In this document: positions 24,431 through 35,400 of the stretch, piece by piece
Layout: each line of letters begins with the position of its first letter
Position numbering within the stretch: the stretch's first letter is position 1
Source of the DNA: Symbiodinium natans
Lineage: Eukaryota > Sar > Dinophyceae > Suessiales > Symbiodiniaceae
Assembly: GCA_905221605.1 (NCBI GenBank)
Contig: CAJNDS010000147.1
Location: forward strand, 834,773 to 898,772
Direction: 5' to 3'
DNA: 64,000 bases
Position numbers and translations under genes: made by a program
The notes under the pieces: model-generated
Databases searched by the model: none
Told to the model about the DNA's origin: nothing
Seen by the model: the letters and a program-made list of their open reading frames with translations, nothing else

Positions 24431-24928
24431 CCCCCCCCCGTGGGTGGCTTAAATAGGGTCTATTTGGAAGCTGAGACTCGGGTTTTTATACTAACCAGTG
24501 TGTTTCCACGAGGGTATTCCGCTTTCATGGGTTTTGGGGTTCGATGAAGCAACAAAGCGCTTACGGAGGCAGTTTACATGAGTGATACGACAATAGTGGA
24601 TGGACAAGCAATATGGAAATGTGTCTTCTGTCAATGGTCCTAGGGCAACATATTCTCTAGGCTCTGTTTAGAACTTGGCCCGTTAGACTTTCGTGTGTAA
24701 GCATGGTAGTTTCAAAATTGAACACCGAGGCATTGAACAAGGAAATCCCGCAGGAGGTTTGTTGCTGATGTCACGTTAGTCGCAGTATATATGGTGACCC
24801 TCTGAGTAAAGAAAGGATTGCACGAACATGTAAATGTAACCTTTTTGCCAGCTATATCGTATATTATTTCTGCGTCGGCCTAAGCGAAGACATTTACCAG
24901 AAACTCTTGGACGTAAAGCTCACGTGTT
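24431..24928. other. Left border region of the element block
   Basis: The last CCCTAAA unit of the left mosaic ends near 24430. From here the sequence is unique, without telomere-like units and without a recognised gene, leading into the 166 bp array. The true left end of the element may lie inside it. Confidence 0.4.
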
Positions 24929-25758
24929 GGGATCTGAACAGAACATGCAGTTCCGACAGCTGGGACTAGGTAATGTGTGCGCACGGAGACATGCTCATCC
25001 ATCAGACATATGTCGTGTGTCCCAAATGTTCTGACTCAGAAACTGAATCCTTTAGTTTCGTACTGCTAGGAGGCTCCATGCAGTACGTGGACCGTGGGAT
25101 CCGAACGGAACATGCAGTTCCGAAAGCTGGACTATGTAATGTGTGGGCACGGAGACATGCTCATCCATCAAACATATGTCGTGTGTCCCAAATGTTCTGA
25201 CTCAGAAACTGAATCCTTTAGTTTCGTACTGCTAGGAGGCTCCATGCAGTACGTGGACCGTGGGATCCGAACGGAACATGCAGTTCCGAAAGCTGGACTA
25301 TGTAATGTGTGGGCACGGAGACATGCTCATCCATCAAACATATGTCGTGTGTCCCAAATGTTCTGACTCAGAAACTGAATCCTTTAGTTTCGTACTGCTA
25401 GGAGGCTCCATGCAGTACGTGGACCGTGGGATCCGAACGGAACATGCAGTTCCGAAAGCTGGACTATGTAATGTGTGGGCACGGAGACATGCTCATCCAT
25501 CAAACATATGTCGTGTGTCCCAAATGTTCTGACTCAGAAACTGAATCCTTTAGTTTCGTACTGCTAGGAGGCTCCATGCAGTACGTGGACCGTGGGATCC
25601 GAACCGAACATGCAGTTCCGACAGCTGGGATTATGTAATGTGTGGGCGCGGAGACACGCTAATCCATCACACATATGTCGTGTGTCCAAAATGTTCTGAC
25701 TCAGAAACTGAATCCTTTAGTTTTGTACTGCTACGAGGCTCCTTGCAGTACCTGGGCC
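24929..25758. repeat. 166 bp tandem array, 5 copies
   Basis: Five head-to-tail units start at about 24929, 25094, 25260, 25426 and 25592. The three central ones give identical translations and appear nearly identical in DNA; the outer two are diverged. Each unit carries short inverted repeats: CGGAAC-5-GTTCCG, GACAT...ATGTC, TTCTGA-1-TCAGAA and GTACTGC-13-GCAGTAC. The array lies just beyond the 3' end of the giant gene. The iteron-like layout suggests a protein-binding or replication site, but that is inference. Confidence 0.9.
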
Positions 25759-26038
25759 TTGCCTTGAGGACCTGACACCATCAAGCAAACATGCGTCACA
25801 CATGTAGAGCCCGTATTTGGCAATCTCAGGAAAGAAAGAATCTCCATGGCAGCAACATCTCTCTGGCGGAAGCAGGTGCAAGATTACAATCTTTTTGTTT
25901 TGCTACGCGACCTTCGTGGAAGACAGCAAACTGCACAACGCCCGAGATCAGCCAGAGCATGTCTGGTGACAAACGGCACAATGTATCTGAAAAAGACTGT
26001 GGCCCCTTTAGGAAGACAAGAGGACTGCACGCAACCTT
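25759..26038. other. 3' flank of the giant gene
   Basis: Unique sequence between the 166 bp array and the gene's stop codon; it probably holds the 3' UTR. I see no poly(A)-signal-like motif. Confidence 0.4.
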
Positions 26039-26467
26039 CTAGATATTTGAGGACTTTCGCCCAGGCCGAATCACGGGGCTGATATTCCTGAGTCTGAAGG
26101 GTGTGCGTCTGCTCGGCGTGCTCTTCGGCAGCGCTGGAGCTCCGCTTTTCCTTCGACGCGGAGCAGGCCGGGAAGGAGATTTCGTCTCCACTTCTCGCAT
26201 GGACTCGCGAACCGCTCGTGCTTCCTTGCGAGCCTGCAGGTCTGCTCTGGCTGGCGCAGATCCGGGAATGACCAGAGTCTGACACCAGGTTCGCCACGCA
26301 GGTCTTGGAAGAATGACCTTGATGTTAGCCTTTAAGGCTCGTCTGGTCACCTCCGCCTGACTGGCCTGTCTCTGCAGTGGTCTGTAAAGAGCTTGGTTAT
26401 GTGCAAAGACTTTGACAAACTGAAACAAACGTAGCTTCATGATCAGCGTCCCCTTGTGCATGGCAGC
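26039..26467 (-). CDS. Last exon: transposase C-terminus
   Basis: It reads AAMHKGTLIMKLRLF, FVKVFAHNQALYRPLQRQ, then an Arg/Lys/Pro-rich tail with RRRKSGAPALPKST and RRTPFRLRNI before a TAG at 26041-26039. The first part is a conserved-looking helical extension after the catalytic Glu. The basic tail could serve in nuclear localisation or DNA binding. The gene ends about 280 bases from the 166 bp repeat array. Confidence 0.55.
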   Translation of the reverse strand, partial: AAMHKGTLIMKLRLFQFVKVFAHNQALYRPLQRQASQAEVTRRALKANIKVILPRPAWRTWCQTLVIPGSAPARADLQARKEARAVRESMREVETKSPSRPAPRRRKSGAPALPKSTPSRRTPFRLRNISPVIRPGRKSSNI

Positions 26468-29400
26468 CTCGTGGTGCCATGAGAAGGCTGTAAATAGGTA
26501 AAGAATGTCTAACTGACGAAAGAAGGACAAGGCACGTGCTTATTCCAAGCAAGAGGCTGTTTCCCGGAACCAGTGGTTGAGCTCGTGGTGAAGGCTCTCG
26601 TTTGACGTTGTGCCACTAGGAAGCAAAACCAGAGATTGACGCTCCACGGAGTGGCGGTACCGGGTGTCGTTCAGGAGCCATTGCACCTTCGACTGGGAGG
26701 CCACGTTGAGGATCAGCCGATGCAGCGTGACACCTGAGTAGGAGACCTTCTGGACCTCCTCCCAGAAAATGGAGAGATGTGCGAGAATCGCCTCGAGGAA
26801 CTCAATCTCTGTTAGCCAAGGCTGGTCTGCGTCGATGACTTCCAGGACTTGGTAAGCCTGCGCGGAAGACATGTCAGGCCACTCCAGTCGCTGCCTCATT
26901 GCCTTCACATCCGCGCTCGAGCTAGGCAAGGGCTCTCCGCAGTAGAACGGTCCCCATGATGCTGCTGATCGGACAGTATCCCTTTTGCGGAATTTGTCCA
27001 TCAACACTGCCAGCCAGCGACTGCCCTCCGTCTTCTTGTTGTTCATGTTTTGCTGGTATATCATCACGATATGCATGGCATCGAGAGCCACACTGCGAAG
27101 ATTGGGCAAAGTCTCCTTCAATACCCGTACCATCTCGGCGGAGGGCGCGTCCGACGCCACGTGGAGGACCTGCTCCCGGTGCGCTTGCGGCAGTGAGTTG
27201 GCGAAAGTTTCCGCCACAACACTGGCTTTCTCCGAGCGCACGACCTCGAGGAGCACTGCAGCACCGGTTCGTCCCCGGCAGGTCAGGGTTCGATAAGCCG
27301 CGCTGGATTCAGGAATGGCCGCGTTTTCCCGTGCCGACTGAGAAGAATGAAAATTGGCCTGGCCAATGATTTTGAGGTTGATCTTGAACGTGGCGTCTAC
27401 GCTGAGGTAGCGGAACTCCTCATGCTCTGCACACTGATTCAAAAGGGACGCCTGGTACTCATAGAAAGGGGGCGACTGCACAAGGTCTTCAAGCACATTT
27501 GCCCAGAATCCATTGGTTGCGCGAGGCAGCAGAGAAGACAGTTGACCTCCGTGACGGGTGCAAGCACCAACCAGACTGGAGTATATGCGCATAAGGGAGC
27601 CATTTCCAGCGGCTGCAGCCTGCAGGAATGCACAAGCGAAGTCATAGGTGTAGTAGAAGTTGCCTACACGTCTGAGATCCTTTTTCTGCTTGATGCACTG
27701 CAGAGACATGACCGCGGGTCCGTTGGCATCCAGAACGTACCGAATGTGCTTGTCGATGTGGACCTTGTTTGCGGGTACTGGCGGCTTCACATCCGCCCTG
27801 AGAATGGCTGCAGAGCGTTCCAGAAAGGTTGCCTTCATACGGCTTCCTGTCAGCGCCGCATGGTCGTACAGGGCGACAGCAACTCGGAGCTGCTTGGTGC
27901 CGGACGGACAGTAACGCTTCTGCTTCGTGTGTTGAAAATGCAGATGTTGACGAAGATGTGCCCGCTTGTGGAAACGCCGCCAAGGGCAGCAGGGGCAGAC
28001 CGTGGAGGCAAAGGTCGAGTTGGACTTCGAAGACACGTCGCTCAGAGCCGTTTGGACTTCCTCCTCCAAAAGATTCATCAGATCCTGGCCGACATCTACT
28101 TCTCCCTCGTTTTGTGGACCTGCAACTGGCTCCTGGTCTCCGTGAGCGGCTGGTCTTTTTTTTGCTGCATTTGCGAGCCGACGCACCGCCAAGAAGATCC
28201 AGGAAAGGCTTGTCCGCGTCCGACAGCTCCGGGTCAGTCTGAGCCATCTTGAAGACCATGGTCTCTTTGACGCCCACGAAGTCGCCCAGGAAATTGACAA
28301 AGGCCGGCCATGTGGCGCTGAAGACACGACCTTGCCGAAAGACCTGAATCTTCCTGTTTTGCGAAAATTTGACAGCCACGCAGGAGGACCCTGCAGGAAG
28401 TTCGAGATGAATCAGACAGTTGTCCTTCTGTTCATGTCCAACCTGTCCGACTGGTACAAAGTAGTTAGAATCAACTCCGTGCCAGTCTGAGTACGGTCGG
28501 ACCTGGCATCTTTCTGCGGAAGTATTTGCCGGCGACTCGGCCGTCAGGATTCCGACGACATGTGCAAGACTTGCTCCCAGGAAAACTAGACCAGCAGGAA
28601 TGGAGTTCGGCACTGCCATGAGAAGCACCGCATGCGTACCCAGGAAGGACTCCTCCGTACTCGGCTCGAAGACCGTCGCCAGTGCAGCGTCAAAGGAAGG
28701 CAAAGTTTTCTCCTTCAAACGAATCTGCAGGCCGGTGTTTGCTTGAACATGATCTTGGAAGTACTCCATGACACCGCGGCCAGCGTGACTCTCGATGGCA
28801 TCCACGAGAGACTTGGACAGAAGGACTCCATCGAAGTGACAGGAGACATGTCCTTGTCCGTTGCACTGCCGAACACTTTGCAGAATGTCTTCAAGGATGT
28901 AGTCTTCCGCTGCAGTCCACCAGAGAGAAAAGGTCGAAGCCTCAGGCCACGTCGCCTTTTTCTGACTTTGCTGGAACTGGTAGACATCCGGCAATTGCGA
29001 GCATGCTAACCACCGAAGGAGCCGACTTTCGTCGGCCAGCTTCTGTAGAAAGGTCTTGCCGGATTGACGAACCTCTTTGAAGGTCTTGATAGCAGCACCA
29101 TTGGCTACCTGCAGTAGGATTTGCTTCCCTTCGTGTTCGGGGCAATGCAACTCCTCCCTGCAAACCTTGCTGCGATCAGAGGCGACAGCTCTCCAGGCTC
29201 CGATATCCAAATTCGGCACCTCGACAGCATCTGCCAGCTGGACGACAATGGTGAACAAGGATGCGTGGACATCAAAATCGCGCGTCTCCGGACAGCAGAT
29301 TGATCGTGCGAGACGGGACAGATTTTGAGCTCCTCTTTCACGCACAAACCGGCGGCATCTTCCGTCGTACGGGTAGAAATACTGCCGCTGCACGGGGACA

Positions 29401-32400
29401 ATGCCCTCGGCTGTTAGCTCGCCACTCTCGGCAAGGTTCTGGATTTCCTGAAAGAACCCGGCTTCACGCTCTACCACAGAAGCCATGTCCTCCCCTAGTT
29501 TGCCAGTGCTCTCCGCGTCGGTGGCGTTCCTTCTCGGAGCTCCTCTCTTGCGAGTGGACTTTTCTTTCCGCTTGTACGCGTCTGCCAAGGTTTGCAGGTT
29601 CAGTGTCCGTGACGAAGCTGGACTCATGTGACGTTGCATTGCTGGCCAACTGTACTCCTCCATGCAGGTCAAGGCTTCGTCAGGCCGGAAAGCAATGACA
29701 TCGGCCAAGGGCTTCCCAGTCCCAATGCGAGGAAGATAAATTGTGCTTTTCCCTGCTTTTGGTAGATCACGACTGTACGAAAAAAGAAAGCCCTCCTTCA
29801 CCAAGGTCTCAGTCACATTGGCTGCGTCGCCCCGACTGAAAGTGAGTGATGCCTTGGACGCCTTCAGCTGTGATACAGTAAACCAATCCTTGCCTTCCTT
29901 CAGAAGCCACAGCTTGATGTCCTCCACGAATTTCTCGTGTTCCCGTCTCTGTGCCTCCTTGGCCAGCTCTGCCTCTGGAGCTTCTGGTTCTGCTGGGTTC
30001 GGGGCGACATCCAATTCGGCAAGAGTTTTCTCCAAGACATCCGCAGACTCCTCGGCTTCAACAGGAAGATTGCAACTGGTGCGCACGGCCACTCGTGTCA
30101 GACCGCCATCTCCGCCGTGCACGACGTAGTCTTCCAGAACTTGTCGGGTTTCGGACGCAGACCGACGCCGAGCATAATTCCAGACGCACCTTAATGTGAC
30201 TAAGCAAGCTGGCTGGTCCCGTAAGAAATCTTTCAGAGTGGGATCCCTCGGGAATACGCCGCGAGCCGCAGCTTGCTCCTCCTTGCCGGCAATGCGCACT
30301 GGATCCACGAAAAAGGCCTTGTACCGGCAGACCGCAGTGCGTCGAAGTATGGAGGCGAGATTGTCTTCATTGACGCCCGTGAACCTGGGCACAAGGTAAG
30401 GAGGCCGTCACAACACTGGGACACACACCAATCGCCAAGAACTGTTCACGCCAAGTGGCTTCGGGTAGGTGTTGAGCTCAAATCGTTTCCACCCACGCAG
30501 CTCCACCAGTGCCGTCTCAATTGCATACGGCAGTCGCTCAGGGACCTTGTCCGCAGAAATGTGTTTCTTGTAGATATCTTCGCGCATCGGACGTCGAGAG
30601 CCCTGGACGCTCTCTTGCCCTGTGACGACGATCTTGCCGACCAAATGAGCAGCTTGCTTGCGCATCTCCTCAAGCAAGGAATGTATGGACTTTAGGCTGT
30701 CGCTAGACAGACACAACACTGACACAAAGCGCTGCGTTTGGGCTGTGAGTCTTCCCTCCGGCCTCGTCCACAAAATAAATGTTCATGTCCAGACACGAGT
30801 GGTTGCTTCCGAGGATGGCTTCGAGGTGAGCCGTCTGAAGACTTTGTCCCACGCCCCCAGAACCGAGGCCCCAGAAGGCTCTATCCACGTTCTCCCCCCG
30901 GAGAGCAAGTGTCAGGGATGCCATGCACACGTCGAAAGCTGGCCCGTTGTTCCAGTAAGTAGTGTCCCAAAAGGTTTTAACTCGCTCCCTGACGTGGTCG
31001 GGGACAGGATCCAGCATTCGGTGTGGAAGAAAGACGTAAACGTTGGCATCAGGTTTCTTGGGCACGGTGACAAGACTGCCTGAGTCTTCGAAGACAAAGC
31101 AGCCGTCGATGGTGCAGAAGCCTCCTTGCCGCATCACGTTCTGCGAACACCAAGCGACATAGTACTTTATGACGCTGTCGTTCAGCAGTGATGTCTGCCT
31201 AAGCTGCACACAGTAGGAAAGTGTACGTTTGTCCTGTCCATAACGGGAAAAATATGACTACCCAGACCGAGATGCAGCTTCACGTACAGTTTGCCAATTG
31301 TGTTTGCCATAGCCATGGTCCAGGACGTGAAACTCCCGCTTCGCACCTCCGCATCCTCGTCCTCCTCTCTTCCTGCTTGTCGGCCCTTGGTCGGCGCGCG
31401 ACAGATGGCTGCCTGGGAGCACTCACTCAGCAGTGCCTCGCAGGACCCGTGATATTGGTCCACCAACGCCTGTGCAGCTGCGAGGATCCCTTCCTCATCC
31501 CGGCGAACCTGTGGCCCGAACTTCGCATAGAGCCCTTCCAAGTGAATCAGATAGCTCTTGCAGTGGGCCAGAGTGCCTTGGGGGATCACACCTGTGAAGA
31601 CCGCCCAGTAACCATGGGTAGAGTAAAAAAAGCATTGCCCTTCGTGCGCACGAATGTGTCGTCCGCAGCCTTCAATAAGTTCCAGGAAGAGTACTTCTTC
31701 CCTTCGACTTACATCCAGCAAGCGGAGACGGTGCACAGCCAAGGCCCCTTCAACCACGTGGCAGAAGGCCGCTGACCAGTGCGCCTGGCCTGGAAAATTC
31801 CGCACTAGGTTCCGAATCCGCTGGACTTGCTGCAGAATGTCGCCATCTTCTATGGAGGACTGCACTTCCTGCGGAACTATGGCTGGATCAATGTCTGTGT
31901 CCATGAACTGGTTCAAGACACTGTCCACGGAAGCTGCGGCACGCTGCACCACGCCTGGGTTCTCGTCAGCTCTCGGCCTCTTGGGTGCTGGAGGCTCAAC
32001 AAAAGTTTCCTCCTCCTCGCGCTGACGCATGATCTCCACCAATTCGTCTTCTACTCGCTGTGAAAAACCCGGAGAACTGGAACCCTGACTGCCACCACGA
32101 AGGTCTGTCTGTTCTGCGTCGGTCAGTCGCGTACAGGACTGCAGCTCCTGCCGTCTCCACGACATCAACCTGTCAACTTGCTCCGACAAGAGTGGAACTG
32201 AAATGACCAGTGGTGTAAACACGTTGTCCGGGTGAAGGCAGACAAGCCGAAGGTCCGTGGCCTGCACATTGTAATACTGTCGCAGAATCCAAGCATACAC
32301 GTTCAATTGAATGCGATAGTGCCAGAGGACAGAGTCCGGTGTGTCATCCAGTGGGTACCGCAGGCGACGTCCAAAACTGCAGTCCTTGGAAGCAAGTTGT

Positions 32401-35400
32401 TTGGTTCGCTTCCAATCCAGGATGCAGACGTCCGAGCCACGCTCTGCCACGGCGTCAATAGAGCCTGCCAGGTCTTCTTTGTCTGCGTAAATAGTCCATT
32501 CTGTCCTGCGCAGGATCCACCCCTCCGCCTCCAACCCTCGCAAGAATTTCAGAAACATGCACATCTCCGGGGAATTGACGGGTACGCTTCCTCCATTCAG
32601 CAAGCATTCGCACAAGGCGTGCATCCATGTGCCCTGTGCAGCTGCTCTGCGGCGATTAATGTCCCACCTCCTCAAGATCTCCACGTCGCTGAGACTCGCC
32701 ACAGTGGCAAGATGACCGTATCCAGGATGGGTCCAAATGAGATCACGGATGCGGTAACAGACTGCTTCCAGGTCCACCGTCGGCGAATCCAACAGCCTCT
32801 GCAGAAGGACTTCTGCGGACCCCTGCGAAGCGAGGGCAATTCTGAGCTTGGCCACCGCATCCTCCGCCATGTACTCCGCACGTGGCCAGTTCCTGCCTCC
32901 ACGCATAGCTTCCAGTACTGCGGCGGAATCGAATCTCTGGCCCAGGGAATGGATCAGGGCTGTTACGGAAAGAGAGACTCTGCGTCCCTGCCATGTGTAT
33001 GTGTGATCCACATCTCGAAACTGCAGGTCTGCGTCGCGCGGGTGAGGCGCAGCCAAGGCCAGAATGTCAAGCACTGCAGTTCCCGCAAGCCTCTCCACGT
33101 TGAAGGAGGATGGAATTGCAACGCAAGCCGACCGAGGTCCTGCCCACTGTCGGACAGATATGGGCAGGCATCCTCCGAGATTGAAGTCCAGCAGAGAGGC
33201 ATTGTTTGCTATTCGTTCTGTCCCTGGTCGCACAGACAAGAACACGCTCTCCTCCAGCGTCTCGCATGCCATGTGCACTTGGCGCCAGAGATTTCGAGCC
33301 TCCGCCGTCTGCAGGACTGGACCACTCGGCTGCCGATCCGACACGTCCAGGGAAAGCACGTCTTGCAGTGACTGCATGCGGTCACACAGTACCTCGAAGT
33401 CCGACACCTGCCCGTCAAACCTCAGATACTGCTTGCGAAGTGCCTCCAAACGACGTCTCTCTATGGCAAGCGTCGTCCGTGGCCCAGGCACCGGCACTGA
33501 ACTGCCTCCGAGACGATCCTCCAAGAAAGCTTCGGGCACGCAGCCCAAGCAAATGTCCGTGCCTAAAACTCCATGATCCTGGCAGAACCAGTGCTCACAG
33601 TCTCTGCAGCAGCCAATACTGTCCATCGCACAGTAAGCACACGCAGGATATCCGAAGGCGACATTGTACTGGAAAGGCAACGCAGTGACCGCGAAGGCGT
33701 CCATACGATCAGGAGATGCCACACACATTGCTGCAGTCCTTACCCAGGAGTCGATGCTCTGCTGGTTTGTCAGAGGAACGATCCCGACACTTACACCGTC
33801 CACGCTGAAGTCGAGGAAATTCCTGCTCCAATCGAATTGAAAAGTGTGGGCGGAACCACTCCTCACCAGCAGTTTCTGAGGGGTCGGAACAGGTACTCGC
33901 TCACCGTCTGCCAGTCGGAATTGTATGCGGCCTTGTGACGTGCATGGCTTGCGCAGCACCATGCAAGTGCTGTTCTCCGGCGTGCTCTGACACTCTGCGC
34001 GTCGTAAAGCCAGCACGAGGAATTGAGCGTCCTCCGGAATGTAGACCTGTAGAGAAGCCCGGTGGCACGTCTGCTGGTCTGTCTTCCAGTAGAGGATGCT
34101 TGTGTGTGCTGGTGGTTGTCCCCTCCGACCGACCAGACATGGAAGGTACTCCCCGGTACCGCGCAGCCACAACTTGTCGCCCAGTGCACTGAGGAAATGC
34201 AAACAGACATGGGGACAAATCACGCTTCGCACGCTTTGGCTCCAGATCTGCAGCATTCTCTCAAGAAACTCGCTTTGAAGAAACGTTAATCTGCTGCGTG
34301 TTGTCAGGTCGAGATCGAGGCCGTGCCAGAAAAATACTTCCTGAATGATCTGACGAAGCTGACTGTTGCAGGCACTCAGCGCGAAAATGTCTGCAATATT
34401 CGAGAGGTAGACTGCAGGCATTTGCGGCAGCTTCCCCCAGTCCAAGCACCCTCCGCGACGATCCTCTCGATGGAGAAGTGTCTGTGGCCGCAAGTCAGTA
34501 GGCAGAATGCGGCTCTTGCAGCCTGCAGACTGCGCTGCTGCATTCTCGGCACTGAATAGAGTCACGCTGACCTCCGACCAGGTGCCCAGGTCACAGCCAC
34601 TCAGTGACAGAGACCCAATGCCATGACCGTCAGCAAAGACGGTTAGTACATCGTTCCACCATTGCACCTGAATCAGACGCAGTGCTGACACCACCGGCAA
34701 GGAGTTCCACAAGCACGTGCTGGGCCGTCCCAGACGGCTGTGACCCAGCTCCAGACGCATGAGGTCGTCACACGGATTATTGAGTTGACACCAGCAGCGA
34801 GCTCCTGGCGATAGGAGCCCGGCATCCTCCCTTGAGTTTGCAATGGAAATCACACAGCGCGATATTGCATCCTCCGCAGACAGCTCGATGTAGATCGGAC
34901 ACGCTACTGTGCCTCTGGATCGCCAGCTCCGAAGCGCGGATCCGCAGACGACCTTCAGCATCGTCCGAAATGGCCATTCCGCCGACACCACGAGCGAGGC
35001 AGCAAAGGCACGTGCCAAACGACACTGTGACTCTGTCAACCAGTTTGCCTGCATGGCCTTGGCGGGAATTATCCCCACATGCTGACCAGCCCAGACGCTT
35101 GCGTCTGTCACCGTGTTCCGGGCTTCCCTACAGACCCTTTCTGCCTGCACGACGGACCACAGGTCTCCAATGGACCTGACGATGTCCTTGATGACATGTG
35201 CGGGCACGTCTGCAAGGCTGCCCCCGACACAGTCCTGACTCCTGTCGCATTGCGTGGCTCTGCAGGACCCTCTGACCTGGTCGATCTGGAAAATGCCATC
35301 GCACAAGGCTGGATTGATCATCCACCGAAGACGATAGAGACTCCACTTCACGGGCGTGCTTGCTTCGGAAAGGGCAGCATTCTCCCAGGTATGCCTGCGA

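Noticed and set aside
24929-25758. 166 bp array as a CRISPR array
   Set aside because: Whole units repeat head to tail with no unique spacers.
28156-28163. A8 tract (minus strand) at the frame change between polymerase-like and transposase frames, as a programmed frameshift site
   Set aside because: A 67 nt GT-AG intron spanning it restores the frame exactly, in keeping with the gene's other short introns.
27347-28252. 301-codon plus-strand ORF
   Set aside because: Antisense to the transposase exon, no domain.
32232-33371. 379-codon plus-strand ORF
   Set aside because: It is antisense to the nuclease-coding exon and has no recognisable domain; a shadow of the real gene.
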